This document shows, one piece after another, positions 7,449 to 15,674 of a DNA stretch of 31,333 nucleotides. The stretch spans positions 1 to 31,333 of the forward strand of contig JACKKT010000016.1 in NCBI GenBank assembly GCA_024236295.1, in the 5' to 3' direction. Each line of letters opens with the position of its first letter. The stretch's first letter is position 1. The notes below the pieces were generated by a model. That model searched no databases and had not been told where the DNA came from. It worked only from the letters and a program-made list of their open reading frames with translations. Source of the DNA: Kordiimonadaceae bacterium (GTDB taxonomy: Bacteria > Pseudomonadota > Alphaproteobacteria > Sphingomonadales > Emcibacteraceae). The translations under genes were made by a program, and so were the position numbers.

Positions 7449-8312
7449 TTATATCCTGTTAATTGGTATTTTGAGATAGGTAATGCCGTTCTCTTCGGCG
7501 GGGGGGAAATTGCCACTTCTCATATTGACCTGCACTGAAGGTAAAATCAGTTTCGGCATTTTTAGTTCTTTATCCCGCTTTGTTCGGGCTTCGATATATT
7601 CATCACGGCTTTTCCCGGTAAGATGAATATTTTGTTCTTTTTGTTCTTTGACAGTTGAAATCCATTTGAATTCACGACCATCTGGGCCATAATCATGGCA
7701 CATATAGAGAATTGTATCATTTGGAAGCGATAAAATCCTCATCATCGAATCAAATAGCATGCCTGCATCTCCCCCTGGAAAGTCGCAGCGGGCAGTACCG
7801 TAATCCGGCATAAATAATGTGTCTCCAACAAAACAGTTACTGTCAATTATATAACTTATACAAGCTGGGGTGTGACCAGGAGTGTGGATTACCTTAGCAG
7901 ATAAATGACCAATTTTGAAAACCTCTTCGTCAGAGAAAAGGTGATCAAATTGGCTCCCGTCGGTCTTAAAATTTTTCTCTGCGTTAAATACGCTGCAAAA
8001 TGTTTTTTGAACCTCAGCAATATGATCGCCAATTGCAATTTTCCCACCAAGTCTTTCTTTTAAATAGGGTGCAGCGGTCAGATGATCTGCATGGACATGT
8101 GTTTCCAGTATCCACTCACAAATTAAAGTATTTTCCTGAATAAAGGAAATAACCTTATCAGCAGATTTGGAACTTGTACGTCCGGAACTCGCGTCATAAT
8201 CAAGTACACTGTCAATAATAGCACATGATCCTGTTAGCGGATCACATACTACATAAGTTACCGTAAAAGTATCAGGGTCAAAAAAGGACTTAACAATTGC
8301 TGATGAAGACAT
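7449..8312 (-). CDS. MBL-fold hydrolase, persulfide dioxygenase-like (ETHE1/Blh type)
   Basis: A 287-residue metallo-beta-lactamase-fold protein. Metal ligands are visible: HVHADH (H72, H74, D76, H77), 'HTPGHTPACISY', 'VGDTLFMPDYGTARCDFPGG' and 'MCHDYGPDGREF'. The sequences around GTARCDFPGGD and CHDYGPDG are those of glyoxalase-II-like persulfide dioxygenases, which oxidise glutathione persulfide to sulfite with one iron atom. Blh of the BigR operon is the usual alphaproteobacterial relative, but no BigR-like regulator or sulfurtransferase is adjacent. The gene has its own 185-base upstream region. The distinction from plain hydroxyacylglutathione hydrolase rests on these motifs alone. Confidence 0.85.
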   Translation of the reverse strand: MSSSAIVKSFFDPDTFTVTYVVCDPLTGSCAIIDSVLDYDASSGRTSSKSADKVISFIQENTLICEWILETHVHADHLTAAPYLKERLGGKIAIGDHIAEVQKTFCSVFNAEKNFKTDGSQFDHLFSDEEVFKIGHLSAKVIHTPGHTPACISYIIDSNCFVGDTLFMPDYGTARCDFPGGDAGMLFDSMMRILSLPNDTILYMCHDYGPDGREFKWISTVKEQKEQNIHLTGKSRDEYIEARTKRDKELKMPKLILPSVQVNMRSGNFPPAEENGITYLKIPINRI

Positions 8313-8454
8313 TTATATTTCTCATTATTTGTTTAGGAATAAGCAGCATATGAAATGACATTAGCCAATTTCCTACAGAATCGTCCACTATTAAACATGA
8401 AGATTCTGGCGATTGCAGTCTCAAACTCTATAAAGTTTCCATTAAATCACAGCA

Positions 8455-8490
8455 TTTCAAATTTTAACTCAAACCAGTTTGAGGTTCATA
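8455..8490 (-). terminator. Possible terminator after hslU
   Basis: On the minus strand, shortly after the hslU stop, CTCAAA-CTGG-TTTGAG forms a 6-bp stem with a 4-base loop, flanked by AACC and AGTT that extend it with a bulge, then TTAAAATTT. The T tract is interrupted, so it is a candidate only. Confidence 0.4.
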
Positions 8491-8497
8491 TATATCC

Positions 8498-9808
8498 CTA
8501 AAGAATAAATTTCGACAAATCGGAAGTATCTGCCAGATTTCCTATATGTTTAGTGACATAATCGGCATCAATTTTAACCTCTGTCGCAGGCATATCAGTT
8601 GCGTCAAAGCTGATTTCATCCAGAACTCGCTCAAGAACAGTATGTAGTCTGCGTGCACCAATATTTTCAACACTTTCGTTAATATTTGCCGACATTTTGG
8701 CAATGGCAGCTATACCATCGTCTGTGAAATTCAGTGTAATATCCTCAGTGCCGAGCAGGGCTACATATTGTTTGATCAGACTGAAATCGGGTTCTACCAG
8801 GATATGCTTGAAATCATCCTCGGTAAGGGCATCCAGCTCAACCCGGATCGGCAACCGACCCTGTAATTCAGGTAACAGGTCAGATGGTTTTGCAACTGAA
8901 AATGCCCCTGATGCAATGAATAATATATGGTCAGTTTTAATGTTGCCGTACTTTGTTGAAACGGTACATCCCTCAATGAGTGGCAAAAGGTCGCGTTGAA
9001 CACCCTCACGGCTGACTTCGCCACTGTTTCTGTTGGCCCGTCCGGCAATTTTATCAATTTCGTCAATAAACACGATGCCGGTTTGCTCTGTATTTTCTAT
9101 GGCTTCACGGATAATACTGTCTTCATCCAGCAATTTTTCCGCTTCATCGCTGGAAAGTACTTCAAGCGCTTCTGAAACAGGCATTTTTTTCTTTTCAGTT
9201 TTTTGGCCAAACTGGCCACCCAGGATATCACCTAAGTTTAACATACCCATGCTGGCGCCTGGCATGCCGGGAATTTCAAAGGACGGCATGCTTGAGCTCT
9301 GATTTTCCAGAACTTCAACTTCAATCTCCTTTTCATCCAGCTGGCCTTCTCGTAACATTTTTCTGAATTTCTGACGTGTATCGTCAGAGGCCGTTGCACC
9401 GACCAGCGCGTCAAGAACCCGTTCCTCCGCTGATAATTCTGCTTTGCTGACGACACTGTTTCTTTTTTTCTCACGGATCAGGCTTATAGATATTTCCATC
9501 AGATCACGGATAATCTGTTCGACATCGCGCCCCACATAGCCGACTTCAGTAAATTTGGTGGCCTCAACTTTGACAAATGGCGCACCGGCAAGCTTTGCAA
9601 GACGTCTTGAAATTTCCGTTTTACCGACACCAGTCGGGCCGATCATCAGAATATTTTTAGGTAGAACTTCTTCCTTCATTTCGCCGCTAAGTTCCTGTCT
9701 GCGCCAGCGGTTTCTTAGGGCGATAGCAACCGCGCGTTTTGCGGCTTTTTGGCCGATAATATAACGGTCCAGTTCCGATACGATTTCACGTGGTGAAAAA
9801 GTTGTCAT
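8498..9808 (-). CDS. hslU: HslU, ATPase subunit of the HslUV protease
   Basis: AAA+ unfoldase that feeds substrates to HslV in the cytoplasm. The protein is 436 residues, normal for the family. The Walker A motif GPTGVGKT is at 57-64, Walker B is in 'GIVFIDEIDKIA', the 'VGYVGRDVEQIIRDL' pore-loop region is intact, and the C terminus 'LSKFIL', which inserts into HslV, is present. The intermediate domain (about 110-240) is of normal size. It follows hslV by 15 bases in one operon. Confidence 0.98.
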   Translation of the reverse strand: MTTFSPREIVSELDRYIIGQKAAKRAVAIALRNRWRRQELSGEMKEEVLPKNILMIGPTGVGKTEISRRLAKLAGAPFVKVEATKFTEVGYVGRDVEQIIRDLMEISISLIREKKRNSVVSKAELSAEERVLDALVGATASDDTRQKFRKMLREGQLDEKEIEVEVLENQSSSMPSFEIPGMPGASMGMLNLGDILGGQFGQKTEKKKMPVSEALEVLSSDEAEKLLDEDSIIREAIENTEQTGIVFIDEIDKIAGRANRNSGEVSREGVQRDLLPLIEGCTVSTKYGNIKTDHILFIASGAFSVAKPSDLLPELQGRLPIRVELDALTEDDFKHILVEPDFSLIKQYVALLGTEDITLNFTDDGIAAIAKMSANINESVENIGARRLHTVLERVLDEISFDATDMPATEVKIDADYVTKHIGNLADTSDLSKFIL

Positions 9809-9823
9809 TTATTATTTCCACTA

Positions 9824-10375
9824 TTATTTAATATCTAAGGTTTCAACAGTAAGGTTATCATTGGTATAGACGCAAATATCGGCGGCTATTTTTAAAGCAC
9901 GCTTTCCTATTTCTTCTGCGTCAAGGTCCTGATCCATAAGCGCTTTTGCTGCTGCCAAGGCATAGTTTCCCCCCGATCCAATGGCAATCAGGCCATCTGT
10001 TGGCTCAAGAACATCACCATTTCCAGTAAGAATAAGGGAAACATCCTTGTCGACGACGGCCATCATCGCTTCAAGTCGGCGAAGATATCTGTCCGTACGC
10101 CAGTCTTTTGCCATTTCAACACAGGCCCGGGCCAGTTGTCCGTTAAAGCGCTCCAGCTTTTCTTCCAGGCGTTCAAAAAGCGCAAAAGCATCTGCAGTTG
10201 AACCGGCAAACCCGGCGATCACATTACCATCACCGATCCTTCTTACTTTTCTGGCATTTGCCTTGATAACCGTGTTTCCGAGCGATACCTGACCGTCTCC
10301 GACAACAACAACTTTGTCATTTTTGCGGACGCTTAAAATTGTTGTACCCCGCCAGCCTTTTGGTTGATCTGTCAT
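9824..10375 (-). CDS. hslV: HslV, threonine peptidase subunit of the HslUV protease
   Basis: Proteasome-beta-like peptidase of 183 residues. The N-terminal propeptide ends at G10, exposing the catalytic T11 (GTTILSVRKNDKVVV). 'GDGQVSLG' and 'NARKVRRI', the latter carrying the conserved lysine, are present, as is 'LIAIGSGGNYALAAAKAL'. The propeptide is slightly longer than in E. coli, as is common in alphaproteobacteria. It is the first gene of hslVU, behind a probable heat-shock promoter, and divergent from hisB. Confidence 0.98.
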   Translation of the reverse strand: MTDQPKGWRGTTILSVRKNDKVVVVGDGQVSLGNTVIKANARKVRRIGDGNVIAGFAGSTADAFALFERLEEKLERFNGQLARACVEMAKDWRTDRYLRRLEAMMAVVDKDVSLILTGNGDVLEPTDGLIAIGSGGNYALAAAKALMDQDLDAEEIGKRALKIAADICVYTNDNLTVETLDIK

Positions 10376-10412
10376 TTGATTTTAACCTGTTTTGCAATAA
10401 TCATGACCTAAC

Positions 10413-10441
10413 ATGTGGGAAATTTTTCAAGATTGGTCAAG
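10413..10441 (-). promoter_or_regulatory. Probable RpoH (sigma-32) promoter of hslVU
   Basis: On the minus strand CTTGAC, 17 bases, CCACAT fits the alphaproteobacterial heat-shock promoter pattern (CTTGAA-N17-CCANAT, as I recall it from Sinorhizobium). The start point would fall near 10405, about 30 bases before the hslV start codon. hslVU is a classic RpoH target. Confidence 0.6.
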
Positions 10442-10558
10442 GGGCATCTGACTTTTTCTTAAAAAATATTGGAAAGTTTATCGCGTGACACTGGCACTTT
10501 TAATAAACTACTGCTATATGTCATGCAAAACTGATATGGCTCATAAAAGGAGAAGATC

Positions 10559-11161
10559 ATGCGCACAGCTACAGTCAAGCGCACGACAAAGGAAACATCC
10601 GTTTCAGCAACTGTAAATCTTGATGGTACCGGCATTTATAATGTTAATACCGGGATCGGATTTCTTGACCATATGATGGAACAACTATCCCGTCATAGTC
10701 TTATTGATCTGAACCTGAAAGCAGAGGGGGATACTCATATCGATTTCCATCATACTACGGAAGATGTTGGTATCGTCGTCGGTCAGGCGGTGGCTAAGGC
10801 ACTTGGCGATCTTCGTGGAATTACGCGCTATGGGAATGCCATCATTCCAATGGATGAAACATGTACCCGGTGTTCGGTTGATATTTCCGGACGGCCATTT
10901 ATCGTATTTAATGTCAATTTTACCCGTGACAAACTTGGGGAAATGGATACCGAATTGTTCCTGGAATGGTTCCGTGCTTTTGCCCACGGAGCGGGCATGA
11001 CGCTACATGTGGAAAATATGTATGGTGAAAATAATCACCATATTATTGAAAGCTCTTATAAGGCGCTTGCCCGTGCCATGCGTCAGGCGATTGAAATTGA
11101 TCCGCGTAAATCGGATGCTATTCCCTCGACCAAAGGCATGCTAGGGGACAAGACAGACTAG
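10559..11161 (+). CDS. hisB: HisB, imidazoleglycerol-phosphate dehydratase
   Basis: Sixth step of histidine synthesis: dehydration of imidazoleglycerol phosphate to imidazoleacetol phosphate, using two manganese ions. At 200 residues it is the monofunctional dehydratase without the phosphatase half. Metal-binding motifs include 'GFLDHMMEQLSRH', 'DFHHTTEDVGI', 'GAGMTLHVENMYGENNHHIIES'. AAAAGGAG lies before the ATG. First gene of the his run. Confidence 0.97.
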   Translation: MRTATVKRTTKETSVSATVNLDGTGIYNVNTGIGFLDHMMEQLSRHSLIDLNLKAEGDTHIDFHHTTEDVGIVVGQAVAKALGDLRGITRYGNAIIPMDETCTRCSVDISGRPFIVFNVNFTRDKLGEMDTELFLEWFRAFAHGAGMTLHVENMYGENNHHIIESSYKALARAMRQAIEIDPRKSDAIPSTKGMLGDKTD

Positions 11162-11164
11162 ATT

Positions 11165-11797
11165 ATGAAAACGGTCATTATCGATTACGGGTCCGGCAAT
11201 CTTCGTTCAGCGGAAAAGGGAACTGTCCGGGCCGCCGAAGGGCTTGATATGGATGTGCTCGTCACCTCGTCTCCGGACGAGGTAAGAAAAGCAGACAGAA
11301 TTATTCTGCCGGGGGTAGGTGCCTTTGCCGATTGCATGAAAGGGCTTTTATCACTGGACGGAATGAGAGACGCCCTTGAAGAAGCGGTGATAAAAGAGGC
11401 GAAACCATTTCTTGGAATATGTGTCGGAATGCAGCTGCTTGCGGACGCCGGGCTTGAACATGGCCGGACAGATGGACTGGGCTGGATAAATGGTACGGTC
11501 AAAGAAATAAAATCTGATACCCTTAAAGTGCCACATATGGGCTGGAATGACTTAATCATTGATAACTGTACCCACCCTGTACTTGAAAACATAAAGACTG
11601 GTGAGCATGCTTATTTTGTGCATAGTTATTTATTCAAGGCGAATGATCAAAAAAATGTCTTGGCCCATGTTGAATATGGTGGATATATTAGTGCTGTGAT
11701 CGGGCAGGATAATATAATTGGTACGCAGTTCCATCCGGAAAAAAGTCAGGAACTGGGACTAAGGCTGATCAGGAATTTTTTGAAATGGGCACCTTAG
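11165..11797 (+). CDS. hisH: HisH, glutaminase subunit of imidazoleglycerol-phosphate synthase
   Basis: Class I glutamine amidotransferase that supplies ammonia to HisF. The 210-residue protein shows the catalytic triad C86 (FLGICVGMQ), H190 and E192 (QFHPEKSQ), and the opening 'VIIDYGSGNLRS'. It starts three bases after the hisB stop and is followed by a GNAT gene one base after its own stop. Confidence 0.97.
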   Translation: MKTVIIDYGSGNLRSAEKGTVRAAEGLDMDVLVTSSPDEVRKADRIILPGVGAFADCMKGLLSLDGMRDALEEAVIKEAKPFLGICVGMQLLADAGLEHGRTDGLGWINGTVKEIKSDTLKVPHMGWNDLIIDNCTHPVLENIKTGEHAYFVHSYLFKANDQKNVLAHVEYGGYISAVIGQDNIIGTQFHPEKSQELGLRLIRNFLKWAP

Positions 11798-11798
11798 A

Positions 11799-12350
11799 AT
11801 GAATGACCTGAATAAAGAAAGCAAAGGTCCCCGTCTTAGTGTTGAGGAAGTGAAGTCCCTTGATAATGTGGATATTCTTGAGCTGTGTGAAACAACTCGC
11901 GTAGCAATTCTGACCCATGAAGGCTTTAACTGGTTGACGCCGCCGCCTGAAAAAACACTGGAAAGTTTCTGGAAAGGGGTATTCCTGATACCAGAACGCA
12001 CATTGATTATTGCCCGTATGGATGGACAGATCGCAGGATGCTGTCAGTTGGTCAGACCACCAAAAAATAACGAGGCAGGCGCTTTCAGGGGCACAATCGA
12101 AACATTTTTCCTTGCTCCCTGGGCCAGAGGCCATAATCTGGCAAAAACAATGCTTCAAAAAGCGGAGGATGTCGCCCGCGAAAAAGGGTGTCGTACCCTG
12201 GAATGCCATATGGCCTCAGATCAACAGGCTGCGATTGCCATTTGTGAATGGATTGGTATGGATCGCTGGGGCATAAAAGAACGTTACGCCCGGATCAATG
12301 ATGTGTTTGTTTCCGGTTATTATTATTCAAAAAATTTGGACGAAGTATGA
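11799..12350 (+). CDS. GNAT-family N-acetyltransferase inside the his operon
   Basis: A 183-residue protein with a GNAT fold: beta strand 'TLIIARMDGQIAGCCQLVRPP', then 'IETFFLAPWARGHNLAKTMLQKAEDVAREKGC' with the acetyl-CoA pyrophosphate-loop pattern R-G-H-N-L-A, and the final 'AAIAICEWIGMDRWGIKERYARIND'. The pyrophosphate loop departs from the usual R-x-x-G-x-G/A. The substrate is unknown. It starts one base after hisH and overlaps hisA by four bases (ATGA), so it is translationally tied to the pathway. Confidence 0.85.
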   Translation: MNDLNKESKGPRLSVEEVKSLDNVDILELCETTRVAILTHEGFNWLTPPPEKTLESFWKGVFLIPERTLIIARMDGQIAGCCQLVRPPKNNEAGAFRGTIETFFLAPWARGHNLAKTMLQKAEDVAREKGCRTLECHMASDQQAAIAICEWIGMDRWGIKERYARINDVFVSGYYYSKNLDEV

Positions 12351-13087
12351 TTTTATTTCCTGCCATCGATTTAAAGGATGGAAACTGTGTACGGCTTTAC
12401 AAAGGTGAAATGGACCAGTCCACTGTGTTTAATAATGATCCTGGAGATCAGGCAAAAAAATTTGCAGAGGCCGGTTGTGAATGGCTTCATATCGTTGATT
12501 TAAACGGTGCCTTCGCCGGACACCCTGTTAACGGTGAGGCCGTGACGTCAATTCTTGATAATGTGAAAATCCCGGTGCAGCTGGGTGGTGGGATTCGTGA
12601 TCTGCAAACTATTCAGTCTTGGGTTGATAAAGGTATAAGTCGGGTCATTCTTGGGACTATTGCGCTTCGTGATCCGGACTTGGTAATTGCGGCGGCAAAG
12701 AGATTCCCGGGCAAAGTTGCCGTTGGTATTGATGCAAGAAATGGCATGGTTGCTGTGGAAGGCTGGGCAGAAACGTCTGATATGTCAGCGGTGGATTTAG
12801 GCAAGAAATTTGAGGATGCTGGAATTACTTGTATCATTTATACGGATATTGACCGCGATGGCACTATGCAGGGACTTAATGTTGAAAGCACCATTGCCCT
12901 TGCAGAAGCACTTTCCATTCCCGTTATTGCTTCTGGTGGCGTCGCATCACTGGATGATCTTCGTCAACTGAAAAATGCCGCAGCCAAATCAAATGGTACC
13001 ATTGAGGGGGCAATCTCGGGGCGAGCCCTTTATGACGGCAGCCTTGATGTAAAGTCGGCACTTTCCATGCTTAAGGAAGACATCTGA
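12347..13087 (+). CDS. hisA: HisA, ProFAR isomerase
   Basis: Fourth step of histidine synthesis, an Amadori rearrangement on a half-repeat TIM barrel. The protein is 246 residues with catalytic aspartates D8 (FPAIDLKDG) and D129 (VGIDARNG). Phosphate-binding glycine motifs 'LGGGIRD' and 'ASGGVAS' are present. The start overlaps the GNAT stop by four bases. Confidence 0.98.
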   Translation: MILFPAIDLKDGNCVRLYKGEMDQSTVFNNDPGDQAKKFAEAGCEWLHIVDLNGAFAGHPVNGEAVTSILDNVKIPVQLGGGIRDLQTIQSWVDKGISRVILGTIALRDPDLVIAAAKRFPGKVAVGIDARNGMVAVEGWAETSDMSAVDLGKKFEDAGITCIIYTDIDRDGTMQGLNVESTIALAEALSIPVIASGGVASLDDLRQLKNAAAKSNGTIEGAISGRALYDGSLDVKSALSMLKEDI

Positions 13088-13845
13088 TGCTTAAAGCGCG
13101 TGTCATTCCCTGCCTTGATGTCAAAGAAGGCCGTGTGGTCAAAGGGGTTAATTTCGTTGGTCTGCGTGATGCTGGTGACCCGGTGGAGCAGGCAAAAATT
13201 TATGATGCTGCGGGGGCAGATGAGCTCTGTTTTCTTGATATTACAGCTTCCAGCGATAATCGTTCCATTATTCTTGATGTGGTGCGTAAAACCGCCGAAC
13301 AATGTTTTATGCCGCTTACAGTAGGCGGTGGTGTAAGAAACGAAGATGATGTCAGAAACCTTCTTCTTGCAGGAGCAGATAAAGTGTCGGTAATGACGGC
13401 AGCGGTAATGAGGCCGGAACTGGTTCGCGAGCTAGCTGAAAAATTTGGCTCACAATGTATTGTCGTTGCCATAGATGCCAAATCGGTTGGTCCGGATAAA
13501 TATGAAGTTTTTACCCACGGGGGCAGAACTCCGACAGGTATTGATGCGATAGAATATGCTAAATTAGTGGCTTCATACGGAGCAGGTGAAATATTGCTGA
13601 CTTCAATGGATCGGGACGGAACAAAAAGCGGTTTTAATATTGAACTGACCCGCGCTATAGCGGATAGTGTCAGAATCCCGGTGATTGCATCGGGGGGTGT
13701 CGGTACACTTGAACATATGGTCGAAGGCATTAGAGATGGCCATGCAACAGCGGTTCTTGCCGCTTCGATTTTTCACTTCGGCGAATATAGTATAGAGGAA
13801 TGCAAAAAATATATGGCGGCGGCAGGCATAGAGGTAAGGATTTAA
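13087..13845 (+). CDS. hisF: HisF, cyclase subunit of imidazoleglycerol-phosphate synthase
   Basis: Forms imidazoleglycerol phosphate and AICAR with ammonia from HisH. The protein is 252 residues, with catalytic D11 (IPCLDVKEGRVVKG) and D130 (VVAIDAK), phosphate-binding 'VGGGVRN' and 'ASGGVGT'. It overlaps hisA by one base (TGATG). Confidence 0.98.
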   Translation: MLKARVIPCLDVKEGRVVKGVNFVGLRDAGDPVEQAKIYDAAGADELCFLDITASSDNRSIILDVVRKTAEQCFMPLTVGGGVRNEDDVRNLLLAGADKVSVMTAAVMRPELVRELAEKFGSQCIVVAIDAKSVGPDKYEVFTHGGRTPTGIDAIEYAKLVASYGAGEILLTSMDRDGTKSGFNIELTRAIADSVRIPVIASGGVGTLEHMVEGIRDGHATAVLAASIFHFGEYSIEECKKYMAAAGIEVRI

Positions 13846-13846
13846 G

Positions 13847-14188
13847 ATGACTGAAAAGAGAGATATTCTGGAAAAATTAGCATCCGTTATAGAAAGCCGT
13901 AAAGGGGCGGATATCAGTAAAAGTTATGTTGCGGGCCTTTTTGCAAAGGGAAGAAAGAAAATCACCCAGAAAGTTGGTGAGGAAGCGGTGGAGCTTTGTA
14001 TTGCCGCGGCTCATAATGACCGTGCGGAAGCCATTTCTGAATCAGCAGATCTGCTTTTTCATATGATGGTGCTTTGGTCCGAACTGGGCATTAAATCTGA
14101 TGATGTCTATGATGAACTGCTGCGCCGTGAGGGGCTTTCCGGAATTGAGGAGAAGAAAGCAAGAAGAGGATTTACTGATGGCTTATGA
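13847..14188 (+). CDS. hisE: HisE, phosphoribosyl-ATP pyrophosphatase
   Basis: Hydrolyses phosphoribosyl-ATP to phosphoribosyl-AMP, the second step of histidine synthesis. The protein is 113 residues with the all-alpha NTP-pyrophosphatase pattern 'KKITQKVGEEAVELCIAA' and 'SADLLFHMMVLWSELGI'. It is a stand-alone HisE, so HisI must be encoded elsewhere. It overlaps the HIT gene by 11 bases. Confidence 0.95.
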   Translation: MTEKRDILEKLASVIESRKGADISKSYVAGLFAKGRKKITQKVGEEAVELCIAAAHNDRAEAISESADLLFHMMVLWSELGIKSDDVYDELLRREGLSGIEEKKARRGFTDGL

Positions 14189-14537
14189 TCAGAATAATGT
14201 TTTTGCGAAGATTTTAAGAGAGGAAATTCCCTGTGCTAAAATCTATGAAGATGAATTTGCTCTTGCCTTTAATGATATTAATGCCCAGGCGCCGGTTCAT
14301 GTGCTGGTCATCCCAAAAGGTGATTATATCAGTATGGCTGATTTTAGTGCGAATGCATCCACCGAGCTTATGGCCGGTTTTTTCCGTGCTGTGGGTGAAA
14401 CAGCGCGGATTTTAGGGCTTGAAAGTGACGGATACAGGCTCATTGCCAACACTGGAAGCAACGCCCATCAGGAAGTGCCCCATCTGCATTTCCATATTTT
14501 AAGTGGCAAAAAACTCGGCCCCATGCTTTGCCGGTAA
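14178..14537 (+). CDS. HIT-family (HinT-like) purine nucleotide hydrolase
   Basis: A 119-residue histidine-triad protein with HLHFH at 102-106 (PHLHFHILSGKKLG), where the central histidines carry out phosphoramidate hydrolysis. The opening 'NNVFAKILREEIPCAKIYEDEFALAFNDI' is characteristic of the HinT branch. The reading frame is open further upstream, but the ATG at 14178 gives the normal family length and family start. It follows hisE as the last gene of the run, as in many alphaproteobacteria. Confidence 0.93.
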   Translation: MAYDQNNVFAKILREEIPCAKIYEDEFALAFNDINAQAPVHVLVIPKGDYISMADFSANASTELMAGFFRAVGETARILGLESDGYRLIANTGSNAHQEVPHLHFHILSGKKLGPMLCR

Positions 14538-14541
14538 AATT

Positions 14542-15528
14542 TTAAGCATTTTGCGCAACAAATTTCTTAAGATCAATATCCGGCCTTGCGCCAAGATGGG
14601 TAATCACTTCTCCTGCGATGAGATTACCGAGTGCCCCACATTCACCGATGCTTTTCCCATTGGTCAGACCATATAAAAAGCCCGAGGCAAAAAGATCCCC
14701 GGCCCCTGTCGTATCAACCAGTTTTTCAACCCGGCGGCCCTGAACATGGCCTATTTCATCCTGATTGATAACAATACAACCCGAAGCACCGCAGGTTATC
14801 ACTGCCATATCACAATCCTTTTGAACCTGTAAGGCGGCTTCATTGATATTATCCGTTTTATAAAGCATTTTAATTTCATCTTCATTGGCAAACAATATGT
14901 CAACGCCATCCTTAACGAGATCAAGAAATTCCTCATGGTGCCGATTAACGCAGAACGGATCGGAAAGGCTCAATGATACCTTGTTTCCTGCATCATGAGC
15001 AATTTTAATGGCTTTTCTAAAGGCTTTTTTTGCTGGTTCCGGGTCCCAGAGATATCCTTCGAGGTAAGATATTTTTGAAGCGCGAACCGTTTCTTCGTCA
15101 ATATCGGCTTCCGTTAAATTGATACATGCGCCAAGATAAGTACACATTGTCCTTTCGGCGTCCGGAGTGACTAGTACGAGGCAATGGGCTGTTGCCGGAC
15201 CGTCCGGCGCTGAGGAAGTCTTAAAGCTTGTCCCAAGAGCGGTAATATCATGGCGAAAAACGCGGCCCAGCTGATCATCACGAATTTTGCCTATATAGGA
15301 TGTATTAACACCTAATGAGGCAAGTCCTGCTATAGTATTGGCCGCTGAGCCACCTGAACATTCAATACACTGCCCCAGCTTTGCATATATTGCCGCGGCT
15401 TCCTGCTCATTAACGAGCTGCATGCTTCCCTTTACAAGGTTTTCTGATTTTAAGAATTCATCTTCGACATGGATAAGGATATCAACAATCGCATTGCCTA
15501 TACCCAATACATCATATTTATGCGCCAT
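14542..15528 (-). CDS. PfkB-family carbohydrate kinase, adenosine-kinase-like
   Basis: A ribokinase-superfamily kinase of 328 residues. The substrate-side motif 'CSGGSAANTIAGLASLG' is near 57-73, and the anion hole and catalytic base are in 'DTTGAGDLFASGF' (GAGD 275-278). The opening 'YDVLGIGNAIVDIL' and the 'LFANEDEIKML' segment match the alphaproteobacterial group annotated as adenosine kinase or sugar kinase. The substrate is not settled by the sequence. It converges on the HIT gene with four bases between stops. Confidence 0.88.
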   Translation of the reverse strand: MAHKYDVLGIGNAIVDILIHVEDEFLKSENLVKGSMQLVNEQEAAAIYAKLGQCIECSGGSAANTIAGLASLGVNTSYIGKIRDDQLGRVFRHDITALGTSFKTSSAPDGPATAHCLVLVTPDAERTMCTYLGACINLTEADIDEETVRASKISYLEGYLWDPEPAKKAFRKAIKIAHDAGNKVSLSLSDPFCVNRHHEEFLDLVKDGVDILFANEDEIKMLYKTDNINEAALQVQKDCDMAVITCGASGCIVINQDEIGHVQGRRVEKLVDTTGAGDLFASGFLYGLTNGKSIGECGALGNLIAGEVITHLGARPDIDLKKFVAQNA

Positions 15529-15674
15529 ATTTATTCCAGATTTTGAAATTAAAAATACATTGATAGAGAAAAAGAACGCTTAAGTAAACGTAAGAATATT
15601 TCTTGCCTTTTGGATCAGGATAACCCTATATTTCACCCAAGGGCGTAGAGAAATTAGTTAGGATAGACAAAGAC

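Noticed and set aside
9981..10292. 103-codon plus-strand frame inside hslV
   Set aside because: Antisense to intact hslV, serine and arginine rich, no ribosome binding site.
10487..10530. Sigma-70 promoter for hisB
   Set aside because: CTGGCA and TATATG are 18 bases apart but the -35 match is poor, and several alternatives fit equally well, so I do not call one.
13200..13730. 176-codon open frame on the minus strand inside hisF
   Set aside because: It lies wholly antisense to hisF, whose catalytic residues and length are intact. Its product is serine-rich low-complexity sequence typical of antisense frames, with no ribosome binding site.
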